Shown: positions 51,133-59,761 of the stretch, one piece after another
Layout of the letters: each line of letters opens with the position of its first letter
How positions within the stretch are numbered: the stretch's first letter is position 1
DNA from: an uncultured Mycoplasmatota bacterium
GTDB lineage: Bacteria; Bacillota_I; Bacilli_A; RF39; UBA660
Length of the DNA stretch: 64,000 bases
Direction of reading: 5' to 3'
Assembly (NCBI GenBank): GCA_900553855.1
Contig: USFG01000001.1
Location: forward strand, 124,001 to 188,000
Position numbers and translations under genes: made by a program
Notes under the pieces: generated by a model
The model's database searches: none
What the model was told of the DNA's origin: nothing
Seen by the model: only the letters and a program-made list of their open reading frames with translations

Positions 51133-52218
51133 ATGATTGATAAAGTTAAAAATATAATTGTTTCAATTTTATTTGGTGGTATTCTTGTAATAGTTCTAAT
51201 TGTTAATATATTTTCTAAAGATAAAGATATTTCAATTAGTGAGAGAAGAAGATTAGCAAGTTTTCCGGAGTTTTCAGTAAATAATATATTTAATGGTACA
51301 TTTTTTAGTAATTTTGATAAATACGCAGTTGATCAATTTGTGATGAGAGATTATATAAGAGAAAATAAAGTTAGGTTAGATTTAGCTATAAAAAATAATT
51401 ATCATGATGTCTATGTTTATAATGATTATTTGATTAAGCAAGAATATCCATTAAATGAAAGTTCTTTAAAGAATTTAACTGATAGAATTAACTCTATAAG
51501 TAAAAGGTATTTAAATAATTCTAAAATATATTATAGTGTTGTACCTGATAAGAATTATTTTGTTAATAATGGTAATTTAAAAATGAATTATGATTTACTA
51601 ATAAGTAAAATGAATAGTGAATTAAGTGGTTTTAATTATATAGATATTATGAGTAGTTTATCTTTAGAAGATTATTATTATAGTGATAGTCATTTTAAAC
51701 AGGAAAATATTGTTAAAGTAGCAAATGTGATTTTAGATAAAATGGGTAATAGTTATTATAAAGATATAAATTATAATATGAAAAATGTTGGTGTTTTTAA
51801 GGGTGTTTATTCTTACCAAGTTCCAGTTAAAATAAAAGAAGATAATATTAATATTTTATCTAATGAATATATTGATAATGCGATTGTATATGATAATTTA
51901 AATAAAATAGATATAAATGTTTATGATAAAAGTAAGATTAATTCTTGGGATTTATATGATATATACTTAGGTGGAGCAAAGGGATTGCTTACAATTTATA
52001 ATAATTTAGCAAGTAGTGATGATGAATTAATTGTATTTAGAGATTCTTATGGTAGTTCTTTAGTACCATTATTAATTAGTTCTTATAAAAAGATAATTGT
52101 TATTGATACTAGGTATATTTCTTCAAATATTTTAGATAATTATGTTGAATTTAAGGGACAAGATGTTTTGTTTTTGTATAGTGTTAGCACAATTAACAAT
52201 AGTTTTACCGTTAAGTAA
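51133..52218 (+). CDS. DHHW/AlgJ-like extracellular esterase-fold partner
   Basis: 361 residues. N-terminal membrane helix, SERRRLASFPEF and FEKYAVDQFVMRDY-like start typical of DHHW proteins, YYYSDSHFKQENI (Asp-x-His pair near residue 178), and FRDSYGSSLVPL (SGNH-type Ser near 300). With MBOAT proteins such factors finish transfer of acyl groups to the outside polymer. AGGGGAA precedes the ATG, 12 bases after the MBOAT stop. Confidence 0.82.
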   Translation: MIDKVKNIIVSILFGGILVIVLIVNIFSKDKDISISERRRLASFPEFSVNNIFNGTFFSNFDKYAVDQFVMRDYIRENKVRLDLAIKNNYHDVYVYNDYLIKQEYPLNESSLKNLTDRINSISKRYLNNSKIYYSVVPDKNYFVNNGNLKMNYDLLISKMNSELSGFNYIDIMSSLSLEDYYYSDSHFKQENIVKVANVILDKMGNSYYKDINYNMKNVGVFKGVYSYQVPVKIKEDNINILSNEYIDNAIVYDNLNKIDINVYDKSKINSWDLYDIYLGGAKGLLTIYNNLASSDDELIVFRDSYGSSLVPLLISSYKKIIVIDTRYISSNILDNYVEFKGQDVLFLYSVSTINNSFTVK

Positions 52219-52242
52219 TATAATTAATTGGAGGAAATAAAA

Positions 52243-52926
52243 GTGATTTTAATTGGTATTGTTTCAAGAATGTATAATAATTTAGATGGTCAAGATATAT
52301 GTCAAGTACATGAACAAATTAGAAGAGTCCTAGCTAGATATGATGATGTTTGTTTAGTAAGTGTTTTACCAACGGAAGATTATAATTATAATGGAACTAA
52401 TCAAGGAATGGATAAGGTTAATGAGGATAAATTATCTTATATTTTAGATAAGTGTGATGGGTTTGTTTTGCCGGGAGGAAGTTATTATTATAATTTTGAT
52501 GAATATATAATTAAGTATGCATTAGATAACGATAAACCTTTACTTGGGATATGTTTGGGATTTCAAGCAATTTGTAGTTGTTTAGCTAAAAATAGAGATA
52601 AGTTTGCAATGGAGAAGAGAGTAAATTATAGTAATCATTATAAGAATCCGTTTGAATATGCACATAATGTTTATATTGATAAAAATAGTTTACTTTATAA
52701 GATAATTGGAACTGATGTTATGCTTGTAAACAGTGTTCATCATGATATTGTTGATTTTGAACTTAATGATATGGTAAAAATAAATGCGATTAGTGATGAT
52801 GATATTGTTGAAGGAGTAGAGGTTAAAGATAAGAAGTTTATTATGGGATTACAATGGCATCCCGAATATATAATGGATGATAATTCTTGTAAAATTTTTA
52901 ATTATTTTGTAAAAATGTGTAAATAA
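52243..52926 (+). CDS. Class I glutamine amidotransferase-like hydrolase (PuuD/peptidase C26)
   Basis: 227 residues. Nucleophile Cys104 in GICLGFQAIC, oxyanion-strand GFVLPGGSYYY, and the His-Glu pair in LQWHPEY near the C-terminus. It is related to gamma-glutamyl-GABA hydrolase, so hydrolysis of gamma-glutamyl compounds is likely; the substrate is unknown. GTG start at 52243 with GGAGG 8 bases before it; the longer TTG start would overlap that site. It follows the acyltransfer pair by 24 bases and may be co-transcribed. Confidence 0.85.
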   Translation: MILIGIVSRMYNNLDGQDICQVHEQIRRVLARYDDVCLVSVLPTEDYNYNGTNQGMDKVNEDKLSYILDKCDGFVLPGGSYYYNFDEYIIKYALDNDKPLLGICLGFQAICSCLAKNRDKFAMEKRVNYSNHYKNPFEYAHNVYIDKNSLLYKIIGTDVMLVNSVHHDIVDFELNDMVKINAISDDDIVEGVEVKDKKFIMGLQWHPEYIMDDNSCKIFNYFVKMCK

Positions 52927-52933
52927 AAAAAGT

Positions 52934-52984
52934 AAATTCCACTCTTTTGGGTAATAAATATATATAGAAGGGAGGAATTTTTTT
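52934..52984 (+). terminator. Terminator-like hairpin that contains a ribosome binding site
   Basis: AAATTCCACTCTTTT (52934-52948) pairs with AGAAGGGAGGAATTT (52966-52980) at 14 of 15 positions, and seven T follow. The right arm includes GGGAGG, a perfect ribosome binding site for the small ORF at 52985. Confidence 0.72.
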
Positions 52985-53065
52985 ATGATTAAATTTTTTT
53001 ATAATTTAAGTGAATATCTTAGAATGATTAAAATAAAATTATTAATGTTTATTTTATTTGATTAA
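52985..53065 (+). CDS. Possible 26-residue hydrophobic peptide
   Basis: ATG to TAA frame: basic and aromatic start (MIKFFYNLSEYLRMIK), then a hydrophobic end (LLMFILFD). GGGAGG lies 8 bases before the ATG but is buried in a terminator-like hairpin. Small size and AT-richness mean it may be chance. Confidence 0.28.
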   Translation: MIKFFYNLSEYLRMIKIKLLMFILFD

Positions 53066-53090
53066 AAAAAGGTGCTGTAAAGGGGCACCC
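53066..53090 (-). terminator. Terminator for the ComEC-like/DUF3006 operon
   Basis: GGTGC pairs with GCACC; on the minus strand it is followed by a run of seven T. Confidence 0.72.
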
Positions 53091-53287
53091 TAATCTATGA
53101 AAAGATCATTTATTAAATTATTAATGTTATTTTTTCTTTTTTTCATTTCATCCTTATTTAAAGTGATTGTATAAATATCATTTTCTTTAGCGTTAGGAAT
53201 TAATTCTTTGGGTAAGTTAATTATTTTACCATTTTCTAATTCAACTATTAAATAATTTCCTTCTATTCGATCGATTGTTATTGTCAT
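53090..53287 (-). CDS. DUF3006 family protein
   Basis: 65 residues: ITIDRIEGNYLIVELENGKIINLPKELIPNAKENDIY (region) is the DUF3006 beta-barrel pattern, followed by a helical tail ending LINDLFID. Often found beside ComEC-like hydrolases. The ATG at 53287 comes one base after the upstream gene's TAA, so translation is likely coupled; a GTG at 53299 is the alternative start. Confidence 0.82.
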   Translation of the reverse strand: MTITIDRIEGNYLIVELENGKIINLPKELIPNAKENDIYTITLNKDEMKKRKNNINNLINDLFID

Positions 53288-53288
53288 A

Positions 53289-54203
53289 TTATTTCTCACT
53301 TTCTATTTTAATGTTTGTTCCATCTGATATAGCTGTAATCGTTCCATTTATGCTTGTTAAATATATCTTAGTTCCAGAATTTTCCCAGTTTGTAATTGTT
53401 TCTTCTTTGGGTAAATTGTATTTGTTGTTTAAACCAACGGAAATAATTCCGTATTTAGCGTTTACTTTCTTGATAAAATCGATGCTTGATGATGTGTTAG
53501 AACCATGGTGACCTATTTTAATTACATCGGCAGTTACATCTTCTTTAATTTCATTTTCACTTAGTTTTTCTGCATCTCCCATAAATAAGAATTTAGTAGT
53601 TCCATAAGTTATTTTAGTTACTACTGAATAATTATTAAGTTCAGTGTATGTGCTATTGTTTGGTGCTAAAATGTTTATTTTTAAAGCATCAGTATCAATT
53701 ATTGAGGTGCCTGCTTTAGCAGTGTTAATTTTTAAATTTTTATCTTTGATTGCCATTAGAAGACTTTCATATGTTTTGGTTGTTGATACGACTTTAGGCA
53801 TATAAATTTTTCCGATTTCAAAAGTATTAATAATGTCTTTTAATCCACCGATATGATCTGTATGGGGATGGGTTCCAATAACATAATCTATTTTTTGATA
53901 ATTTAAATTTTTTAGATAATTTATTATGTTTTCACTTTGATAAGATTCTGCTGCATCAATTAACATTGTTTCATTATTAGGTAGTTCAATAAATATTGAA
54001 TCACCTTGACCAACATCTAAGTAGTGAACTTTTAATAAATCATTATTCATATTTATGTAGTCATTTTGATTTTGGTTATTATTTTGATTAAATAAATTTT
54101 TAATTTTATCTTGATTATTAATGATTAAGAATGCCAAAAGTATGATTAATATTTCGAAAAAGTTTCTTTTGATATTTCTTTTAATTTTTTTATGTTTTGT
54201 CAT
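53289..54203 (-). CDS. ComEC-like secreted metallo-beta-lactamase-fold hydrolase
   Basis: 304 residues. N-terminal membrane helix (FFEILIILLAFLII), a linker rich in Asn and Gln, then the MBL fold: VGQGDSIFIELP, THPHTDHIGG (zinc site), FLFMGDAE, and GHHGSNTSS. It matches the C-terminal domain of ComEC without the channel part, a common stand-alone form linked with extracellular DNA or nucleotide hydrolysis. AGGTG lies before the ATG. Confidence 0.88.
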   Translation of the reverse strand: MTKHKKIKRNIKRNFFEILIILLAFLIINNQDKIKNLFNQNNNQNQNDYINMNNDLLKVHYLDVGQGDSIFIELPNNETMLIDAAESYQSENIINYLKNLNYQKIDYVIGTHPHTDHIGGLKDIINTFEIGKIYMPKVVSTTKTYESLLMAIKDKNLKINTAKAGTSIIDTDALKINILAPNNSTYTELNNYSVVTKITYGTTKFLFMGDAEKLSENEIKEDVTADVIKIGHHGSNTSSSIDFIKKVNAKYGIISVGLNNKYNLPKEETITNWENSGTKIYLTSINGTITAISDGTNIKIESEK

Positions 54204-54385
54204 ATCTTATTCACCTATAATAAATATACATTAAAATAGATGTTTTGTTAAGTTATTCTTTACAATATATCCTGCTTAAATCTTTCTTAAATTCTACTTA
54301 AAATAATTTTGACTTTGTAAATTGGTTAAAGTAGAATCTATTAAAATTAGCTAAAATATATTATAATTTTGGTAGGTGGTTTTAT

Positions 54386-55246
54386 ATGATTTACTTAAAG
54401 AGTTTTAAATTATTAGATGGTGATACTGAAACAATTATTCCTGTTTTTTTAGAAATAAGAAATATATTTAATAATTATTATCCTTTACATTTATTTTCTT
54501 CTAAACAATTTGAAGATATAGAATTTGATAATATAACAATATTTTATGGTGGAAATGGTTCTGGTAAATCAACATTAATTAATATGATATCACAAAAACT
54601 TAATGCAAAAACTTTAAATGGAATAAATAAGGGTTTTTATTTTGATGAGTATGTTAAACTTTGTAAGTATGAAATGGCTTATGATGAGCCTTTAGAAATC
54701 AAACTTGTAACTAGTGATGACGTATTTGATTATTTGTTAGATATTAGATCAATTAACTCAAATGTAAATCGTAAAAAAGAAGCATTATCTAAGGAATATT
54801 TAGATTATAAATTTAATAGTGATTATTCTATTAACGATTATAAAGAACTTAGAAACGTTTGTGATGCTAAGAGAAAAACAATGTCGAAATTTGTTAGAGA
54901 AAGACTTGCAAATAATAATATTATTGAAAACTCAAATGGAGAGTCAGCTCTTATGTTTTGGGAAAAAGAAATTGATGAAGATAGTATTTATATTTTAGAT
55001 GAACCGGAAAATAGTTTATCAGCTGAGGATCAATTAAAGTTAAAGAAATTTATTGAAGATTCAGTTAGATTTTATAACTGTCAATTTATTATTTCTACAC
55101 ATTCACCATTTTTATTAAATTTGTATGATGCAAAGATATATAATTTAGATGATATTCCTGTTAGAACTAGAAAATGGACTGATTTACCTAATGTATTAGT
55201 TTATTATAATTTTTTTAAGGAACATGATGATGAATTTAGAAAATAG
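54386..55246 (+). CDS. AAA/ABC-type ATPase of a three-gene unit
   Basis: 286 residues. Walker A GGNGSGKS at 55-62, an ABC-like signature SNGESALMFW near 190, Walker B IYILDEPENSLS at about 202-213, and an FIISTHSPFLL switch His. This is the single-domain AAA_21 type found in OLD-like and defence ATPases, as well as housekeeping ones. GGTGG lies before the ATG. The next two genes follow within 12 and 3 bases. Confidence 0.75.
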   Translation: MIYLKSFKLLDGDTETIIPVFLEIRNIFNNYYPLHLFSSKQFEDIEFDNITIFYGGNGSGKSTLINMISQKLNAKTLNGINKGFYFDEYVKLCKYEMAYDEPLEIKLVTSDDVFDYLLDIRSINSNVNRKKEALSKEYLDYKFNSDYSINDYKELRNVCDAKRKTMSKFVRERLANNNIIENSNGESALMFWEKEIDEDSIYILDEPENSLSAEDQLKLKKFIEDSVRFYNCQFIISTHSPFLLNLYDAKIYNLDDIPVRTRKWTDLPNVLVYYNFFKEHDDEFRK

Positions 55247-55257
55247 AAAGGGATAGT

Positions 55258-56973
55258 ATGGAAAAATTAACGATTGAAAAACAATTAAAAAAATATCCTT
55301 ATTTACAAAGAATGTCTGATTGTACATTGTTTACTACTAAAGAAGATATTGATTTTATTAAAAATAGTAAAATTATAATGATTGGTGATATCGAGGTTTA
55401 TGCGGAATTTTTAAAAAGAATATTAGAAGATGATAAGTTTTTCGAGTATGCATGTCGTTATTTTTATGATGCCACTGATAAATTTATAGTTGCATCTATA
55501 ATTAATGGTGATTTAGGCGTAAATATTAGATATGATAAAACAACTATTATTAATGGAATTAAAGAATTAATAAATACAAATCAAATTAGTTTAAATACTG
55601 AAGAGAAAGAGAGATTCGAAAAATTAAGAAGTTATATTTCGTATGATAAGTTTTTAGAAAAATATAAAAATTATGAATATAAAGTTTTAATAGATGGTGT
55701 TAATTATTCAATTCCGTTTGAAGATATGATGAATTTAATGAGATTAAGTGATGATAAATTTAATGAAATATGTCATGATGATAATATAAAAGATATTAAT
55801 GATGTACCTAAAGAACATTTAATTTATGCAACTTGTAAATTTTTAAGGGAAAATAATATTATTGATAATTATGAGTTACCTGATAATTATGTTAAGAGAC
55901 ATAGTAGTTTATATTCAATGCAAGTAATTGATTTAGAAGCAATAAATAAATATGTGGTTACAACTGATGTTAAATATAAAGAAATTAAAATTGATAGTGA
56001 TTTAGAAAAAGTAATTATGGATGGTTTTCCTTATGATGCAAGTGAACTGGAAATGGCAATTTATATTTATATTAAAATGTGTAAGGTGTTAACTTATGAT
56101 GAAGAGTATTATGCTGTTAATCAAATGGGAGTTGCAACAGAAAAACATAGAAGCACAAGTCATATAGCTTTAATAACTCCACAAAATAACCAAGTTGTTT
56201 GCTTTGAGTTTAATATTATTTATGCTAAATTTTTGAATATGTTAGGAATTAATTTTGCAAGTAATTATAAATATTCTGTTGGAGAAGCTTATGGGGATGG
56301 ACATGCTAACTTAGACTTTAGGTGTGGAAAGTTTTTGGTAAATGCTGATTCGGTTACGTCAATACTTCAAGGAGATATTGCAAATGCTAAGATAAATCAA
56401 CCTTTAATAGGAATTAATTGTTTAAATAAGAATTTAAAAACTATGACTGAATTTGTAAATGCATATCAAAAAATGTATATGTTAGTCGCAAGTCAGGAAA
56501 AAGATAAGGCTAGCGATGATATTCTACATAAAGAAACTTTTGAAGAATTATTAAGTGAATATGCAAGTAGAACTACTAATTTAAAAGAAGTTTCTTTAGA
56601 TGAAAGATTATCTATATTAATTGATAAGGTAAATAAAAAAGGTATGGTAGGAATAGATTCTTTATCTTATGCTTTACATTTAAGAAAAATATTATTTAAT
56701 GAAGAAGAAAGAAAAAATAATGTTAAGATTATAATTATTAGGAATAATGAGCCTTTTGATAAAGATAAAGTTGCCATGCCTAGTGTAATAGTTGCTTTAA
56801 ATAAAGTAGGATTTAAAAATATGCCTGATAAAACAGTTTACTTTTACTATAATCCGAATAGGGAGTTAGTTGTGGTAACAAGTGAAGAATTACAATCTAA
56901 GTTTGATGAAGGCATATTTGAATATGTTGCTAATGATGATCCACAAATACCAGGAATTAAGGGGAGAAGCTAG
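55258..56973 (+). CDS. Unrecognised protein with transglutaminase-like core
   Basis: 571 residues, soluble. I do not know the family. Residues about 255-370 resemble a transglutaminase/protease core: LEMAIYIYIKMCKVLTYDEEYY, then VVCFEFNIIYAKFLNMLGI with Cys315, then GDGHANLDF with His349, then VNADS with Asp364, in the usual Cys-His-Asp order and spacing. The N-terminal 230 residues are helical. The operon with an AAA ATPase suggests joint work. Similarity is by eye and may mean fold only. Confidence 0.5.
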   Translation: MEKLTIEKQLKKYPYLQRMSDCTLFTTKEDIDFIKNSKIIMIGDIEVYAEFLKRILEDDKFFEYACRYFYDATDKFIVASIINGDLGVNIRYDKTTIINGIKELINTNQISLNTEEKERFEKLRSYISYDKFLEKYKNYEYKVLIDGVNYSIPFEDMMNLMRLSDDKFNEICHDDNIKDINDVPKEHLIYATCKFLRENNIIDNYELPDNYVKRHSSLYSMQVIDLEAINKYVVTTDVKYKEIKIDSDLEKVIMDGFPYDASELEMAIYIYIKMCKVLTYDEEYYAVNQMGVATEKHRSTSHIALITPQNNQVVCFEFNIIYAKFLNMLGINFASNYKYSVGEAYGDGHANLDFRCGKFLVNADSVTSILQGDIANAKINQPLIGINCLNKNLKTMTEFVNAYQKMYMLVASQEKDKASDDILHKETFEELLSEYASRTTNLKEVSLDERLSILIDKVNKKGMVGIDSLSYALHLRKILFNEEERKNNVKIIIIRNNEPFDKDKVAMPSVIVALNKVGFKNMPDKTVYFYYNPNRELVVVTSEELQSKFDEGIFEYVANDDPQIPGIKGRS

Positions 56974-56975
56974 AA

Positions 56976-57185
56976 ATGATTGATGTATTAAAGTTAAGAG
57001 TTGATAAGTTAATAGAAGAAAATAAAGATAATAAAGAGATACTTGAAAAGTATAAACTTATTAAGGAAATATTAAATAAAGATGATTGTTTTTTAAATAT
57101 GAGTATAGAGTATGCATATGCAATATTAAGAGATTTAGGCGTGCCTGAAGAAAAACTTAAAAGTGTTTATTTAGAGTTAATTTAA
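56976..57185 (+). CDS. Small helical protein, third gene of the ATPase unit
   Basis: 69 residues, all predicted helix, highly charged first half, ending GVPEEKLKSVYLELI. GGGGAG precedes the ATG within the end of the previous gene. Not recognised. A binding or regulatory partner of the previous protein is a guess from position. Confidence 0.55.
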   Translation: MIDVLKLRVDKLIEENKDNKEILEKYKLIKEILNKDDCFLNMSIEYAYAILRDLGVPEEKLKSVYLELI

Positions 57186-57212
57186 TAGACTTTTATTCTT
57201 TAAGTTTTTTTC

Positions 57213-57268
57213 TTTACAAAATATAACGTTTGTTATAAAATGAAACTAGATATGTAACTTGTGTTATA
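57213..57268 (+). promoter_or_regulatory. TetR-controlled promoter with two operators
   Basis: TTTACA (57213) and TAAAAT (57236), 17 apart. Operator 1 TATAAC-GTTT-GTTATA (57222-57237) lies between the boxes; operator 2 TGTAAC-TTGT-GTTATA (57253-57268) lies after the start. Both share TAAC-N4-GTTATA, with centres 31 bases apart, close to three helical turns. Confidence 0.82.
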
Positions 57269-57282
57269 AATTAGGAGGTTAT

Positions 57283-57891
57283 ATGCCAGCAAGTAGAAAA
57301 ATAAATAAAGATGATATAATTCGAGTGTGTTTAGATATAGTTAGAAAAGATGGAATAAATGGGATTAATGCAAGAAGAGTTGCTAGAGAATTAAATTGTT
57401 CAACTCAACCAATATTTTATTTATATAAAAATATGGATGAAATAAAAGATGATTTATATAAAGAAATTTCTAATATTTATTTTAATTATATTTTAAATGA
57501 TAGTAGTACTTATAAAGATACTGGTCTTAAGTATATTAAATTTGCTAAAGATGAACCTAATTTTTTTAAAATTTTATTTAATGGTGATAATGATGGTATA
57601 AGTTCTGTAGATTATAATAAATCGATTGGTAAAGTTTATGAAATTATTTCTATGCAAACAGGATTAAGTATTCAAAATGCGAAGATGTTTAATTTTAGAA
57701 TGTGGTTTTATGTTAATGGGATAGCTAATTTGGTTGCTAATAAAACTTGTGATTTTAGTGATGAAGAATTAGGTCAATTATTAAGAGAACAATATGTTTC
57801 AATGATACTTTATGAATATAACAGAGGAAATATTAAGAAGAAAGTTGTGGATAAAATAATTAAAGATGGGTTAAAGAGAAAGGATAAATAA
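57283..57891 (+). CDS. TetR-family repressor of the ABC-2 exporter
   Basis: 202 residues. The HTH is at about 8-55 (IIRVCLDIVRKDGINGINARRVARELNCSTQPIFYLYKNMDEI as a region), with a variable ligand-binding part. GGAGG precedes ATG 57283, while the longer in-frame start at 57259 lies inside operator 2 and is unlikely. It is the first gene of an operon with the exporter genes and sits behind two operators, the standard autoregulated plan; the inducer is unknown. Confidence 0.88.
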   Translation: MPASRKINKDDIIRVCLDIVRKDGINGINARRVARELNCSTQPIFYLYKNMDEIKDDLYKEISNIYFNYILNDSSTYKDTGLKYIKFAKDEPNFFKILFNGDNDGISSVDYNKSIGKVYEIISMQTGLSIQNAKMFNFRMWFYVNGIANLVANKTCDFSDEELGQLLREQYVSMILYEYNRGNIKKKVVDKIIKDGLKRKDK

Positions 57892-57893
57892 GT

Positions 57894-58655
57894 ATGAATA
57901 AAGTTATAGAGGTTAAAAATTTAGTTAAGGAATATAAGGGTAAGAGAGCAGTTGATGATTTGTCATTTGATGTTTATGAAGGAGAAATTTTAGGATTACT
58001 TGGGCCTAATGGGAGTGGAAAAAGCACTACTATTAATTCGATTTTATCTTTATTAAAGTATCAAAAGGGTAGTATTAAAATATTTGGAAAAGAAATGACG
58101 CCTGATTCTTATGATATTAAATCTAAAATTGGAGTTATTTTTCAGGATGTTGCGGTTTTTGATGAACTTAATGTTTATGATAATATTGATTATTTTTGTG
58201 GATTATATATTAGTGATAAGAATAAAAGAAGAGAATATGTTGAAGATGCTATTAAATTGGTTGGGCTAGGTGAGTTTAAGAAGTATTTGCCTAAACAATT
58301 ATCAGGTGGTTTACTTAGAAGATTAAATATTGCTTGTGGAATTGCTCATAAACCAAGTTTGATATTTTTTGATGAACCGACTGCTATGGTAGATCCACAA
58401 AGTAGAAATAATATATTAGATGGTATTAAAAAGTTAAGAGATAACGGGGCTACAATTGTTTATACTACTCATTATATGGAGGAAGTTGAAATTCTTTGCG
58501 ATAGAATAATTATTATTGATAATGGAAAAATTATTGCAGAAGGAACTAGCGATGAATTAAAGAAGAAAGCAAATATAAAGGAAACTATAAAGCATGAAGG
58601 TCCTACTTTAAATGATGTATTCTTAAAACTTACAGGAAAGGATTTAAGAGATTAA
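57894..58655 (+). CDS. ABC-2 type exporter ATPase
   Basis: 253 residues. Walker A GPNGSGKST, Q-loop FQDVAVFDEL, signature LSGGLLRRL (LSGG with RR rather than QKQR), Walker B LIFFDEPTAMVDP, and the switch H in TTHYMEEVE. The C-terminal LNDVFLKLTG is typical of DrrA-like drug or antibiotic exporters. It starts three bases after tetR and overlaps the first permease by one base. Confidence 0.93.
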   Translation: MNKVIEVKNLVKEYKGKRAVDDLSFDVYEGEILGLLGPNGSGKSTTINSILSLLKYQKGSIKIFGKEMTPDSYDIKSKIGVIFQDVAVFDELNVYDNIDYFCGLYISDKNKRREYVEDAIKLVGLGEFKKYLPKQLSGGLLRRLNIACGIAHKPSLIFFDEPTAMVDPQSRNNILDGIKKLRDNGATIVYTTHYMEEVEILCDRIIIIDNGKIIAEGTSDELKKKANIKETIKHEGPTLNDVFLKLTGKDLRD

Positions 58656-59761
58656 TGTTTATTCATAATTTAAGATATAATATAAAAATATTGTTTAATA
58701 ATAAAGTATTGATATTTTGGACTTTTATTTTTCCAATAATATTAGGAGTATTCTTTAATATGGCTTTTTCTAATATAGAAAGTGATGAAATGCTTAAGGT
58801 ATTTGATATTGCTGTTGTTGATAATGATGAATTTAGAAATGACGAAGTGTATGTTAAAACATTAGATGCTTTATCAAGTGATGGTGGTGATAAGTTATTT
58901 AATATTAAATATACTGATAAAGATAATGCGGATATTTTACTTGAAGATGGTGAAATTGAGGGATATATTTATTTTAGTAGTAATAAACCAAATGTTGTTA
59001 TAAGAAAAAATGGAATGAATCAGACAGTTTTAAGATATGTAGTTAATGAGATTGAACAAAATAAAATTATTTATGGTGATGTAGGATTTGTTCAAAATAT
59101 TAAAAGTAATGTTAAGATGATAGATGTTTCAAAAGATAATTTAAGTTATATGCAAATTGAATATTATAGTTTAATTGCTATGGCTGTTATGTATGGTGGA
59201 ATGTTAGGGCTTACGGCTATTAATAATTCCTTAGCAAATATGAGTGATAAGGGAAAAAGAATTGCAGTTTCTCCTAATAAGAAAAGTAATATTGTGTTAA
59301 GTGCGATAATTGGGTCATATTTAGTTAGTTTAGTTGGTTTATCTATTTTGATGATATTTCTAAAGTTTATATTACATGCGGATTTTGGAAGTAATCTAGG
59401 GCTTGTTATTTTGCTTTTGCTTGTTGGTGATTTAGCAGGAATATCTTTAGGTGTTTTAATTGCTTCTGCACTTAGAGTTAGTGAGGGTGCAAAGACAGGA
59501 ATTACAATTGCAATTAGTATGTTTTTGTCGGTGTTATCTGGTATGACTGGAGTTACTTTAAAATATGTTATAGATAAAAATGTTCCAATATTAAATTTGA
59601 TTAATCCATGTAATTTAATAACTGATGGGTTTTATTCTTTATATTATTATGATACTTTAAATAGATATTTTAGAGATGTATGTTTTCTATTAATATTTGT
59701 ATTAATTGCATTTGTAGTTTCTTTTGCAAGTTTAAGGAGGGAAAGGTATGATAGTATTTAA
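58655..59761 (+). CDS. ABC-2 type permease 1
   Basis: 368 residues. First helix (VLIFWTFIFPIILGVFFNMAFS), an extracytoplasmic domain of about 130 residues, then five helices at about 170-360. It matches ABC-2_membrane_3 proteins. The ATG overlaps the TAA of the ATPase gene. Works as a heterodimer with the next gene. Confidence 0.88.
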   Translation: MFIHNLRYNIKILFNNKVLIFWTFIFPIILGVFFNMAFSNIESDEMLKVFDIAVVDNDEFRNDEVYVKTLDALSSDGGDKLFNIKYTDKDNADILLEDGEIEGYIYFSSNKPNVVIRKNGMNQTVLRYVVNEIEQNKIIYGDVGFVQNIKSNVKMIDVSKDNLSYMQIEYYSLIAMAVMYGGMLGLTAINNSLANMSDKGKRIAVSPNKKSNIVLSAIIGSYLVSLVGLSILMIFLKFILHADFGSNLGLVILLLLVGDLAGISLGVLIASALRVSEGAKTGITIAISMFLSVLSGMTGVTLKYVIDKNVPILNLINPCNLITDGFYSLYYYDTLNRYFRDVCFLLIFVLIAFVVSFASLRRERYDSI

